From: CAVVYV01 sp963818205
GTDB lineage: Bacteria > Actinomycetota > Thermoleophilia > Solirubrobacterales > 70-9
NCBI GenBank assembly: GCA_963818205.1
Contig: CAWFRG010000013.1
Span: forward strand, 62,001-126,000
Direction: 5' to 3'
Length of the DNA stretch: 64,000 nucleotides
Translations under genes and position numbers: made by a program
Part shown: piece by piece, positions 48,922 to 57,086 of the stretch
Position numbering within the stretch: position 1 is the stretch's first letter
Layout of the letters: each line of letters starts with the position of its first letter
The notes under the pieces: generated by a model
The model's database searches: none
What the model was told of the DNA's origin: nothing
Seen by the model: only the letters and a program-made list of their open reading frames with translations

Positions 48922-49841
48922 CTACGGTGAGCCGATCGCGGCGGTCTCGCCCGGGGCACGCTCCCAGGGCCGCGCTGCGCGCAGCGACGCGAGGATCGCC
49001 CGGGTCGCCGGCCACTTGTTGAGAGCGTAGAAGTGGATCCCCGGAGCGCCGCCGGCGAGCAGCTCGGCGCACTGCTGCGCCGCGTAGGCGACGCCGAGCT
49101 CGAACTCCGCCCGCTCGTCTCCGTCGAGGGCCTCCATCGCCGCGGCAAGTTCGGGTGGGATCTTCGCGTCGCAGAGCTCGCAGATGCGGGCGATCTGCTT
49201 GTAGCCGGTCATCGGCATCACCCCGGCGATGATCGGCACCTCGATCCCGGCCGCCCGGGCGGCGGGGACGAAGTCGAAGTAGCTCCGGTTGTCGAAGAAG
49301 AGCTGGGTGATCAGGAAGCTGGCGCCGTTGTCGACCTTCGTCTTCAGGTAGGCGATGTCGGCATCGAGGCTTGGCGGCCTCGGGGTGGACCTCCGGGAAG
49401 CAGGCGCCGCCGATCGCGACCTGCGGTTGGGTCTCCGAGATCAGGCGCGGTGAGCTCGGCGGCGCTGCCGAGGCCGCCCTCGGGCTGGACGAAGTCGGGC
49501 TGCCCGCGAGGCGGATCGCCGCGGAGCGCGAGGATGTTCTCGATCCCGGCGTCGGCGGTCCGGTCGACGATCTCGCGGAGACTCTCGGTCGTCTCCCCGA
49601 CGCAGCTGAGGTGGGCCATCGCCTCGACCCCGTACTCGTCGCGGATTGCCCGGGTCGTCTCCAGGGTTCCCTCGCGGGTGGCGCCGCCGGCGCCGTAGGT
49701 GACCGAGAAGTAGGCCGGCTCCAGCTCGCGCAGCACCTCGACGGTCTCGAACAGGGTCGCGCGGCCCTCCTCGGTCTTCGGAGGGAAGAACTCGACCGAG
49801 AAGCACGGCCGGGTGGTCGTGAGGATCTCGTCGATCCGCAT
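48922..49841 (-). CDS. metF: methylenetetrahydrofolate reductase, two frameshifts
   Basis: About 306 residues when joined. It begins MRIDEILTTTRPCFSVEFFPPKTEEG, with YFSVTYGAGGATREGTLETT, MAHLSCVGETTESLREIVD and ILALRGDPP, the FAD and folate-binding motifs of MetF. The middle PQVAIGGACFPEVHPEA is in another frame, and the rest (FITQLFFDNRSYFDFV, PIIAGVMPMTGYKQIARICELCDAKIP, GIHFYALNKWPATRAIL) is in a third. Breaks are at about 49443 and 49370. MetF makes 5-methyl-THF for methionine synthesis. Completeness of all motifs favours sequencing errors. Confidence 0.87.
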
Positions 49842-49876
49842 TGCCGGGGGATGGTAGAGCGGCGCCCACCCCGCCG

Positions 49877-51010
49877 ATGCAACCTCCGATCGATACTTTG
49901 GCCCTGCAAATGGCGGAGGCCGAGCGCACCCTCTCCAAGCGCGAGCTGAACCGGGCGCTGCTCGCCCGACAGATGCTGCTCGAGCGCGCCTCGCTCAGCC
50001 TGCCACGGGCGGTCGAGCGGATGGGGCTGTTGCAGGCTCAGTACGCCCCCGCGATCTACATAGGGCTCTGGACCCGGCTCGAGGGCATGCGGCGGGAGCA
50101 GGTGACGAAGGCGCTGGAGCGCCGCGCGCTGGTCCAGGGAACGATGATGCGGGCGACGATCCACGTCGCCTCGAGGCGGGACTACTGGCCGGTCGTGCTC
50201 GGGGTGCGCCGGGCCCGCCGGGAGTCCTGGCTTCCGCGCCGCGAGTACACCGCCAAGCAGATGGCCGCGTATGCCCGCCGGCTCCGCAAGAGGCTGGCGG
50301 CGGGACCGATGAGCCGCAAGGAGATCGACGAGTTCCTCGGCGAGGGCAGCGTCGTAACCAACGGGGTCAACATGTGGCTGGACCTGATCCGAATCCCACC
50401 GTCGGGGACCTGGGAGCGCCGCCGCGCCGACCTATACGCGGCCGCCGAGGACTGGCTCGGACCTCCTGCGGCAACCGCGGAGGAGGGGGTCGAGCTGCTG
50501 ATCCGCCGCTACTTGGGCGCCTTCGGGCCGGCCCCAGCGGCGGATCTTGCGAACTGGGCGGGACTGCCGCTGAAGCAGGTGGTCTCCGCGCTCGGGCGCA
50601 TGCGACTGCGGCGGTTTCGGGACGAGAGTGGCAACGAGCTCATCGATCTACCCCGGGCGCCGCTCCCCGATCCGGAGACGCCGGCGCCGGTCCGCTTCCT
50701 CCCGGTCTGGGACGCGATTCTCCTCGCTCACGCCCGGCGCTGCGAGGTCCTCCCTGAGGAGCACCGCTCGAAGCTCTTCAACCCGAAGACCCCGCAGTCC
50801 CAGAACAGCTTCTTGGTCGACGGCGGGGTCGCGGGGACATGGCACCACGAGAAAGGCAAGATCTTGATCGAGCCGTTCGAGAAGCTCGACGGTGCCGTGC
50901 GCAGGGAGCTCGACCAGGAGGCCGACCGGCTCGCGGAGCTATACCTGGGCAGCAGCGAGATCGCCGAATCGACCCGGCAGGTGGTGCGCCGCGCCGAGCC
51001 CGACTCCTAA
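49877..51010 (+). CDS. winged helix DNA-binding domain (HTH_42/AlkZ-like) protein
   Basis: About 377 residues from ATG 49877; ATGs at 49841 and 49910 are alternatives and none has a clear ribosome-binding site. The family opening LSKRELNRALLARQMLLERA is near the start, followed by RMGLLQAQYAPAIYIGLWTRLEGM, LVQGTMMRATIHV and PVRFLPVWDAILLAH. The QXQ-like GLLQAQ motif is shared with the AlkZ/YcaQ interstrand-crosslink glycosylases, so a DNA repair role is plausible; many relatives remain uncharacterised. It is divergent from metF. Confidence 0.8.
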   Translation: MQPPIDTLALQMAEAERTLSKRELNRALLARQMLLERASLSLPRAVERMGLLQAQYAPAIYIGLWTRLEGMRREQVTKALERRALVQGTMMRATIHVASRRDYWPVVLGVRRARRESWLPRREYTAKQMAAYARRLRKRLAAGPMSRKEIDEFLGEGSVVTNGVNMWLDLIRIPPSGTWERRRADLYAAAEDWLGPPAATAEEGVELLIRRYLGAFGPAPAADLANWAGLPLKQVVSALGRMRLRRFRDESGNELIDLPRAPLPDPETPAPVRFLPVWDAILLAHARRCEVLPEEHRSKLFNPKTPQSQNSFLVDGGVAGTWHHEKGKILIEPFEKLDGAVRRELDQEADRLAELYLGSSEIAESTRQVVRRAEPDS

Positions 51011-51019
51011 ATTGCCGAC

Positions 51020-52604
51020 ATGGGAAACGTCGAGCTGATCCTGATCTTGCTCTTTGTCAGCGTCGCCGGGCTGAACGCGCTGGCTCATTGGCTCTCGGTT
51101 CCCTATCCGATCCTCCTGGTGCTCGGCGGCCTCGCCCTCGGGTTCGTCCCGGGAGTACCGGAGGTCGAGTTGGACCCGGACCTGGTCCTGATCCTCTTCC
51201 TGCCGCCGCTTCTCTACTCGGCCGCCTTCTTCACCGATCTCCGCTCGCTTCGCGACAACGTCCGTCCGCTGTCGCTGACCGCGATCGGCCTGGTGCTGCT
51301 GACAACGGTGATCGTCGCGGTGATCGGCCACGAGCTGATCGGGATGACCTGGGCGGTCGCCTTCGCGCTCGGCGCGATCGTCTCGCCCACCGACCCGGTG
51401 GCGGCGACAGCGGTCATGCGCAGGGTCGGCGCGCCGAGGCGGGTCGTCAACTTCGTGGAGGGGGAGAGCCTCTTCAACGACGCCTCCGCCCTGGTCGCCT
51501 ACCGGGTGGCGGTCGCCGCGGCCGTCGGCGGCAGCTTCTCGCTGCTGGATGCGAGCCTCGAGTTCGTCGGCGCCGTCGCGGGCGGGGTGGCGATCGGGTT
51601 GGCCGTTGGCTACGTCGTCGCCGCGATCCGGCGCCGGCTCGAGGATCCGACCACCGAGATCACGATCTCGTTGTTCACCGGCTACGCCGCCTACCTGCCG
51701 GCGGAGGAGCTCGGCCTTTCGGGGGTGCTGGCCGCCGTGACCGCCGGGATCTACCTCGGCTGGCGGTCTTCCGAGCTGATCAGCCCCACGACTCGGCTCC
51801 AGGCCTTCGGAACCTGGGAGGTACTCGGCTTCCTCGTCAACGCGGTCCTCTTCATGCTGATCGGCCTCCAGCTGCCGGTGATCGTCGATGGCCTCGCCGG
51901 CCGACCCTGGCTGGAGCCGGTTGGCTACGCGGCGCTGGTGGCGGCCGCGGTGATCTCGGCCCGCTTCCTCTGGGTGTTCACCGTTCCCTACTTGATCAGG
52001 GCCCTCGACCGTCGCCCGCAGCAGCGTCTCAGGCGGGTCGGGGCGAGGGAGCGGATCGTGGTCGCGCTGGTCGGGGATGCGCGGCGCCGTCTCCCTGGCC
52101 GCCGCCCTCGCTCTGCCCCTGGAGACCGACGCGGGAACGCCCCTGCCCGACCGCAGTCTTGTCCTCTTCATCACCTTCGCGGTGATCCTGGTGACGGTGG
52201 TCGGGCAGGGCCTCACCCTGCCGGCGCTGATCCGGCGGCTCGGAGTCGGGGGGGACGACGACGACGAGGGCACCGAGGAGCTGCGGGCGAGGCTGACGGC
52301 CGCCAAGGCGGCGATCGACAGCCTCGACCAGCTCGAGGAGGAGGACTGGACCCGCGACGAAACGATCGAGCGCGTCCGAGCCCTCTATGAGTTTCGGAAG
52401 CGCCGCTTCGCCGCCCAGGCAGGGAAGATCGAGGACGAGGGGATCGAGGACCGCTCGCTCACCTACCAGCGGATGATGCATGTCGTCTTTGGCGCCCAGC
52501 GCCAGGCGCTGGTCGGTCTCCGCAACCAGGGAGAGATCTCCAGCGAGGTGATGCGCAGGATCGAGCGCGAGCTCGACCTCGAGGAGTCCCGGCTCGAGGT
52601 CTAG
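51020..52604 (+). CDS. Na+/H+ antiporter (CPA1/NhaP type), frameshifted
   Basis: About 528 residues when joined. Roughly twelve membrane helices. Motifs include LILFLPPLLYSAAFFTDL, AFALGAIVSPTDPVAATAVMRRVG, and VEGESLFNDASALVAYRVAV with the ND ion-binding pair. After about 52075 the frame shifts by one extra G. The continuation GMRGAVSLAAALALPLET is the conserved seventh block of CPA1 antiporters, then a cytoplasmic coiled-coil tail (EELRARLTAAKAAIDSLDQLEEED). It exports Na+ in exchange for protons. It ends at the stop overlapping the convergent AHSA1-like gene. Confidence 0.87.
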
Positions 52605-53071
52605 GAGGAGAGCAGCTTCTCGAACTGGTCGAAGAAGGCGCCCCAGCCCTGTTCCGTCCGCTTGTACTGCTGCGGGTCCATGTAGCCGGCTTGATTCAGG
52701 GTCACCTCGGTTTTGTCGCCGAGGTCGTCGAAGGTGACGGTGACCACCTCGACCATCGGATCGTCACGGTCCTCGACGTTTTCGAACGTCATCACCAGTC
52801 GCTCCGGCTCCGCCACCTCGCGATAGCTGCCGGCGAAAGGAAGCTCGGCGCCGGTGTCCTGATTCACCTGGGTCGCCTCCCACTCGCCCCCCGGCCTGAC
52901 ATCCATCGAGACCGTGGACGGCGGTGTCTTGAAGGGAGGGTGGCCGAACCACTGCGCGAACTGCTCCGCCTCGGTGAAGGCCCTCCAGACGAGCTCGCGC
53001 GGCGCGTCGAAGACGCGCGTGATCGTCAGCTGACGCCCTCCTTCACCCGGAGGCCCGGGCGGGTCGGTCAC
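52601..53071 (-). CDS. SRPBCC/AHSA1 (START-like) domain protein
   Basis: 156 residues. LTITRVFDAPRELVWRAFTEAEQFAQWFGHP is the AHA1-like START signature, then SMDVRPGGEWEA, VAEPERLVMTFENVED, TEVTLNQAGYMDPQQYKRTEQGWGAFFDQFEKLL. These small proteins bind hydrophobic ligands and are very often co-transcribed with an ArsR regulator, as here: its GTG overlaps the arsR stop (GTGA). Physiological role unknown. Confidence 0.87.
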   Translation of the reverse strand: MTDPPGPPGEGGRQLTITRVFDAPRELVWRAFTEAEQFAQWFGHPPFKTPPSTVSMDVRPGGEWEATQVNQDTGAELPFAGSYREVAEPERLVMTFENVEDRDDPMVEVVTVTFDDLGDKTEVTLNQAGYMDPQQYKRTEQGWGAFFDQFEKLLSS

Positions 53072-53403
53072 TCGGTCGTTCCTTTCTGAACCTGTCGGAG
53101 ATGGTCTTCGAGGCGGTCGAAGCTACCTTCCCACAGAAGCCGGTAATCCTCCAGCCATTCGGCGGCTTCGCCGAGCGGCCGCGGCTGGAGCCGGCAGGGC
53201 CGGTACTGCGCCGTGCGGCCGCGAATGATCAGCCCGGCGCCCTCCAGCACCTTCAGGTGTCTGGATACCGCCGGGAGGCTGATCGCGAAGGGCTCGGCGA
53301 GCTCGGTCACGGTCGCCTCCCCGTCGGCAAGCCGGGCGAGGATCGCCCGGCGGGTCGGGTCGGCGAGGGCGCCGAAGGTGGTGTCGAGCTGCTCGGGAGT
53401 CAC
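53068..53403 (-). CDS. ArsR family transcriptional regulator (SRPBCC-associated)
   Basis: 111 residues. The winged-helix core has FGALADPTRRAILARLADGEATVTELAEPFAISLPAVSRHLKVLEGAGLIIRGR. No arsenite-type CXC motif is present, so it is not an arsenic sensor. Such regulators repress their own ArsR-SRPBCC operon. An operator-like palindrome sits at 53416-53437, 13 bases upstream of its start and shared with the divergent reductase gene, which is therefore probably co-regulated. Confidence 0.87.
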   Translation of the reverse strand: MTPEQLDTTFGALADPTRRAILARLADGEATVTELAEPFAISLPAVSRHLKVLEGAGLIIRGRTAQYRPCRLQPRPLGEAAEWLEDYRLLWEGSFDRLEDHLRQVQKGTTE

Positions 53404-53415
53404 TGGTGTGGTATG

Positions 53416-53437
53416 TATTTAGCCAACTGGTTAAATA
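53416..53437. promoter_or_regulatory. candidate ArsR operator: AT-rich inverted repeat
   Basis: TATTTAGCCAACTGGTTAAATA is an imperfect palindrome (TATTTA and TAAATA outer arms, CCA and TGG inner) in an otherwise GC-rich genome. It lies between divergent arsR and the reductase at 53462, overlapping where both promoters must be. A strong ribosome-binding site GGAGGG follows at 53451-53456. Confidence 0.6.
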
Positions 53438-53461
53438 TATCGAGCAAACAGGAGGGAAAAA

Positions 53462-54026
53462 ATGGGAAGGATCGTCGTAACCGAGTTCGTCTCACTGGAC
53501 GGGGTGATGCAGGCCCCGGGTGGCGAGGACTTCAAGTACCCGGGCTGGAGCTTCGAGTTCGACCGCGGTGACGAGGGCAACAAGTTCAAGCTCGACGAGG
53601 CGCTCGACTCCGAGGCGCTGCTGATCGGGCGGGTGACCTACGAGAGCTTCGCCGGCGCCTGGCCGACGCGGGACGGCGAGTTCGCCGACAAGTTCAACAG
53701 CATGCCCAAGTACGTCGTCTCCTCGACTCTCAAGGACCCCGAGTGGAACAACACGACGGTGCTCGGACGGCGACGTGCTCAAGGAGGTCTCGGAGCTGAA
53801 GCAGCGGCTGGACGGCGACATCTACGTCCACGGAAGCCGCCAGCTCGTGCAGACGCTGATCGAGAACGACCTGGTCGACGAGATCCACCTGATGGTCTTC
53901 CCGGTCGTCCTCGGCACCGGCGATCGCGTCTTCGGCGAGACCAGCGACAAGAAGACGATGAAGCTGATCGAGTCGAAGCCGGTCGGGCCGGAGGGCGTTC
54001 TCGTCCTCACCTACCAGCCGAAGTAA
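53462..54026 (+). CDS. dihydrofolate reductase-like (RibD C-terminal domain) protein, frameshifted
   Basis: About 188 residues when joined; GGAGGG lies five bases before the ATG. The first part is VTEFVSLDGVMQAPGGEDFKYPGW, ALLIGRVTYESFAGAWPTRD and MPKYVVSSTLKDPEWNNTTVL. After one surplus base at about 53768 it continues DVLKEVSELKQRLDGDIYVHGSRQLVQTL and LMVFPVVLGTGDRVFGE. These are NADPH reductases of unknown substrate. Divergent from the ArsR gene and sharing its operator. A second paralogue is at 28582. Confidence 0.82.
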
Positions 54027-54040
54027 GCGGAAGCGAGCCT

Positions 54041-54063
54041 GGCGGCGCTCCAGCGGCGCCGCC
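54041..54063. terminator. 8-bp GC stem-loop between convergent genes
   Basis: GGCGGCGC (54041-54048) pairs with GCGCCGCC (54056-54063) across a seven-base loop, 15 bases after the reductase stop and eight bases before the convergent VOC stop. It has no T-run but fits a bidirectional terminator of a high-GC genome. Confidence 0.45.
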
Positions 54064-54070
54064 GGGCCCG

Positions 54071-54481
54071 CTACTGGTCGGCCGCCGGAGGCGTCTCTCC
54101 CTTCGGCGCGTAGCGGTGGTGGATCGCAAGGGCGTTGCCGTCCGGGTCCTTGAAGTGGGCCTGGTAGCAGACGCCGCTGTCGATCGTGTCGCCGATGAAC
54201 TCGACGCCGCGGGACTCGAGCTCGGCACGCGCAGCCTCGAAATCCTCGACATGCATCTCGATCGGCAGGCTGTGGGGCTGGAACTCGAGGCCGAACGCGT
54301 CCGGCTGCATCACCGCGATCGTCAGCGTCCCGGTCTCGAACTCGCCCGCCGGCATGTTCCCCCACTGCTTGGAGAACGGCAGGCCGAGGACCTCGCCGTA
54401 GAACTTCGCTGCGGCTTCGTAGTCCTTGGTGGGCACGGTGACGAAGTCGACGCCGGTGATGATCGAAGTCTGTGTGGTCAT
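54071..54481 (-). CDS. VOC family protein (glyoxalase-like)
   Basis: 136 residues from ATG 54481, which has AAGGAGG just upstream. One VOC unit: VDFVTVPTKDYEAAAKFYGEVLGLPFSKQW, then LTIAVMQPD, and the second half PIEMHVEDFEAARAELESRGVEFIGDTIDSGVCYQAHFKDPDGNALAIHHRY. The typical metal-site residues H and E are partly present. Substrate is unknown; relatives include lactoylglutathione-lyase-like proteins and antibiotic-resistance proteins. It is convergent with the reductase. Confidence 0.85.
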   Translation of the reverse strand: MTTQTSIITGVDFVTVPTKDYEAAAKFYGEVLGLPFSKQWGNMPAGEFETGTLTIAVMQPDAFGLEFQPHSLPIEMHVEDFEAARAELESRGVEFIGDTIDSGVCYQAHFKDPDGNALAIHHRYAPKGETPPAADQ

Positions 54482-54568
54482 GCCGCCTCCTTGCTCGTCG
54501 GGATGGTCGGTTGGGCTGGAGCATGAACGAGGCGCCGCCGAGCTGCAGCGGCGCCTCGCTTCGGTCAC

Positions 54569-54960
54569 TCAGCTCTTGCGCTTCAACTTGCGCCAGACCC
54601 CCCGCCCTGTTGTTGGCGATGATCTGCTTGAACATCGCGATCAGCGCGGGAGACGTTGATGGATTCGCCCTGGCGGATCGCCACGGTGCGAGCGGTTTCG
54701 GTTCTCGTGACCCCCGGTGATGATGTTCTCCGGGTCAGGAGACGATGGCCCCGTCATAGAGGAAGACGTTGACGTGGTCCTTCGCCGCGAGCAGCGCGCG
54801 AGACGTTGCCTTCGAGGACGAAGTAGGGGCGCGTCCCTGTACTTGATCGTCTCGGTCACCTCTCGATCGGCCTCGTGGACCAGGTCCCGGACCTCACGGC
54901 AGGTGACTTGCTGCCATTCCGGCAGGGCGTCGATGTACGCATCACGCGTGGGTCATGTGG
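54569..54960 (-). pseudogene. DUF1801-like protein, reading frame broken several times
   Basis: Joining frames gives AYIDALPEWQQVTCREVRDLVHEADREVTETIKY, then an FVLEGN-like and DHVNVFLYDGAIV-like stretch, DPENIITGGHENR, TVAIRQGESIN-like and MFKQIIANNRAGG, ending at TGA 54569. This matches the DUF1801 (YdhG-like) family of about 120 residues. At least four or five frame changes occur within 380 bases, more than elsewhere in the window. The start region holds a short direct repeat GCGTGGGTCA (54947 and 54968). It may be a decayed gene or an error-rich stretch. Confidence 0.6.
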
Positions 54961-54994
54961 CATCACTGCGTGGGTCAATGCGGTACTCCGTGCG

Positions 54995-55514
54995 TCACGG
55001 CTGCCTCAGGCGCGCCGAGGCGCCCGAGTAGCGCAGCGAGCCGGGCGTCGTCAGCGACTCCCCGGTCTCCAGCAGCGTCTTCAGGCCGGAGAGGATCATC
55101 GGCCAGCCGCCGTAGATCTCGTCGCTGGCGCCCTCGCGCAGCTGGTCGTGGACGACGGTGAGCCGGCACGAGTCGTCTCCGACCGGCTCGATCTCCCAGG
55201 TCACCCTTGAGGTTCCCTCGGCCTTGACGTCGTCGCTCCAGAGCGCGTTGAAGCTCTGGACGAGCCGGCGCGGCGGATCGACCTCCAGGTTCTCGCCCTC
55301 GGCGATGTCGATCACCCCGGGGACCGAGGCCTTGTACTCGGAGCCGGCGGTCCACTCGGACTCGGTGCCCGACTCCGAAGCTGTACTTCGCCCTGGTCTC
55401 GGTGTCGGTGATCGCCTCCCAGAGGCGCTCGGGCGTCGTCTTGATGTAGATCTCGAACACTGCCGCGGTGTCATCGGGACTGAGCGTGAGCCCGCCCTCG
55501 GGCACTCTCTTCAT
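54995..55514 (-). CDS. SRPBCC (START-like) domain protein, frameshifted
   Basis: About 172 residues. It begins at ATG 55514 inside the arsR gene's 3' end (44-base overlap). VFEIYIKTTPERLWEAITDTETRAKYSFG is followed after about 55380, in another frame, by SEWTAGSEYKASV, GENLEVDPPRRLVQSFNALW, SRVTWEIEPVGDDSCRLTVVHDQL and GGWPMILSGLKTLLETGE. Typical ArsR-linked START protein. It resembles the gene at 52601 in architecture but is only distantly similar. One missing or added base explains the shift. Confidence 0.78.
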
Positions 55515-55824
55515 CGGTTTCCTCCTCGAGTTCGTTCTTCAGGCCGCTGAGCCTTGCGGCCCAGGGCTCGGCGTACTTGCTCACCCAGCGGTCGTGGACG
55601 AGCCGGATCGGGACGGGGTTCAGGAAATGGAGCTTCTCGCGCCCGCGCTTTCGCGTCGTGACGAGATTCGCTTCCTCAAGCACCCGCAGGTGCTTCATCA
55701 CGCCGAAGCGCGTCATCGGCAGCCGGCTCTCGAGCGCGCTCAGCGTCTGCCCGTCCTGCTCGAAGAGCTTGTCGAGCAGCTTCCGTCGCGTCGGGTCGGC
55801 GAGTGCCCTGAAGACCGCGTCCAT
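55471..55824 (-). CDS. ArsR family transcriptional regulator (second SRPBCC-associated copy)
   Basis: 117 residues. MDAVFRALADPTRRKLLDKLFEQDGQTLSALESRLPMTRFGVMKHLRVLEEANLVTTRKRGREKLHFLNPVPI is the ArsR winged helix, with the typical MTRFGVMKHLRVLE recognition helix of the START-linked group. The C-terminus overlaps the START gene. It probably represses its own operon through the palindrome at 55834-55858. Confidence 0.87.
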   Translation of the reverse strand: MDAVFRALADPTRRKLLDKLFEQDGQTLSALESRLPMTRFGVMKHLRVLEEANLVTTRKRGREKLHFLNPVPIRLVHDRWVSKYAEPWAARLSGLKNELEEETDEESARGRAHAQSR

Positions 55825-55833
55825 GGCCGGCGA

Positions 55834-55858
55834 TTATAGGTGACTATATGGTCACATG
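55834..55858 (-). promoter_or_regulatory. candidate ArsR operator overlapping the promoter
   Basis: GTGAC (55840-55844) and GTCAC (55851-55855) flank TATATG in an AT-rich patch (TATAGGTGACTATATGGTCAC). It lies 10-34 bases before the ArsR start at 55824, so a bound repressor would block the -10 region. The half sites differ from those of the 53416 operator, which suggests the two regulators do not cross-talk. Confidence 0.55.
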
Positions 55859-55893
55859 TCAACCAAGAGCTGGCACACGATCGAGGAGGGCGC

Positions 55894-56360
55894 TCAGCGC
55901 TTCATCGCCTCGAGGTCGACCTCGATCGGCTGGACGATCCGCCAGAGGTTGCCGGAGGGGTCGCGGACGGTCGCGTCGATCCCGTAGAAGCGCTCCTCGG
56001 GCTGCGTCGCGAGCTCGACGCCGCGGTCCTCGAGCTCCTTGCAGGTCTTCCGGCAGTCCTCGGTCCGGAAGATGCCGGGGCCCATCGCTCCCTTGGCGAC
56101 GAGCTCGAGGAGCTGCTTGGCGGTGTGCGTCGTCAAGGCCGGGCGGCCCCGGCTTGCTGAGGATCAGGTTGACGTCGGGCTGGCCGGGGGGCCCGACGGT
56201 GAGCCAGCGATAGCCCGGGGGCGCCGCGACCGTCGCTCTGCCCGAGCTCGTCAAGGGTCACGTCCTGGCGCACCTCGAACCCGAGCTTCTCGGTGTAGAA
56301 CGCCTTCGCCTCTTCCTGGTCGTGGACCCAGACACCGACATGTGAGACTGCGTCGAGCAT
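55894..56360 (-). CDS. VOC family protein, two frameshifts
   Basis: About 155 residues when joined, starting MLDAVSHVGVWVHDQEEAKAFYTEKLGFEVRQDVTLDELG at 56360. The second frame gives VAAPPGYRWLTVGPPGQPDVNLILSKPG; the third gives TAKQLLELVAKGAMGPGIFRTEDCRKTCKELEDRGVELATQPEERFYGIDATVRDPSGNLWRIVQP. Breaks are near 56235 and 56145. It is a glyoxalase-fold protein of unknown substrate, distinct from those at 54071 and 58223. Confidence 0.75.
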
Positions 56361-56401
56361 TTGGTCTTCCCTTCTCTCGGATCGAATGGTCGGCGGCGAC
56401 A

Positions 56402-56839
56402 CTAGTTCCCGCCCGGCGCGGTGTCTTCTCGAAACGCGCCAACAGCGGGCCGGCGGGCCCAGGCCATCGCGAAGCAGAGGGGGATCCGGTCTGCGGCCGA
56501 AGGACCATTGTTCGCTCGCCGATAGGCGGTCGGGGAGAGGCCCACGTGGCGGCGGAAGGTGGTGGTGAACGAGCCGACGCTGTTAAAGCCGACCGCGAGG
56601 CAGACCTCCGCGACCTGGAGGTCGGTGGTGCGGAGGAGATGCCGGGCGCGCTCGAGCCGGCGGGTCAGCAGGTACTGGTAGGGCGTCTCCCCGAAGGTGC
56701 GCCGGAACTCCCGGCTGAAGTGGCGCGGCGAGACGTGCGCCGCCCGGGCGAGCGCCTCGAGATCGAGCGGCTCGGTGTAGCGGCTGTCGACGATGTCGCG
56801 GGCGCGGAGCAGATGGCGGGCGAGGGGATAGGAGGCCAC
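56402..56839 (-). CDS. AraC family transcriptional regulator (DNA-binding domain only)
   Basis: 145 residues. The two helix-turn-helix motifs are complete: LARHLLRARDIVDSRYTEPLDLEALARAAHVSPRHFSREFRRTFGETPYQYLLTRRLERARHLLRTTDLQVAEVCLAVGFNSVGSFTTTFRRHVGLSPTAYRR, apart from a ligand-sensing domain, which is missing. About 40 residues follow the DNA-binding region. Short AraC proteins of this type are common beside VOC genes and may control the one 41 bases downstream (56360). Confidence 0.87.
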   Translation of the reverse strand: MASYPLARHLLRARDIVDSRYTEPLDLEALARAAHVSPRHFSREFRRTFGETPYQYLLTRRLERARHLLRTTDLQVAEVCLAVGFNSVGSFTTTFRRHVGLSPTAYRRANNGPSAADRIPLCFAMAWARRPAVGAFREDTAPGGN

Positions 56840-56875
56840 CCCCGGATGATGCCGGGCCCGGCCCTACAAGAGGCC

Positions 56876-57019
56876 TCAGCTCCCGCCGTCGGTCTCGAGG
56901 ATCGTGCTCAGCGCCGTCGAGACGACCAGCGTGTCGAGCGCAGCCATCAAGGCGCCGACCCCGGTCAGCGCCAGGACCCAGGTTCTCGCTCGGCTCGATT
57001 GGGCTGCTTGCTCGGTCAT
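56876..57019 (-). pseudogene. 47-residue N-terminal stub of an MFS (DHA2/EmrB-like) transporter
   Basis: From ATG 57019: a polar start, then TWVLALTGVGALMAALDTLVVSTALSTI and a TGA at 56876-56878. This is the first membrane helix with the ALDXTVVXXAL motif of drug-proton antiporters of the 14-helix group. No further transporter sequence follows; the AraC gene begins 37 bases on. It looks like the remains of a deletion that removed about 450 codons. A small membrane peptide is less likely. Confidence 0.6.
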
Positions 57020-57086
57020 CGGTCTCCCTTTGGGGGTCGGCGGCATCCGTTACGAATAGAGACCCGGGATTCCCCGGAATCCATCG

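Noticed and set aside
55870..55905. Possible fifth REP-like copy (GAGGGCGCTC after the VOC gene)
   Set aside because: Only about ten bases match and the second arm and tail are missing; chance similarity in GC-rich DNA.
53068..57019. Idea that 53-57 kb is a mobile or horizontally acquired island
   Set aside because: No integrase, transposase, terminal repeats or clear composition change was seen; these small regulator and VOC genes are common chromosomal genes in this lineage. The AT-rich patches are short operators.
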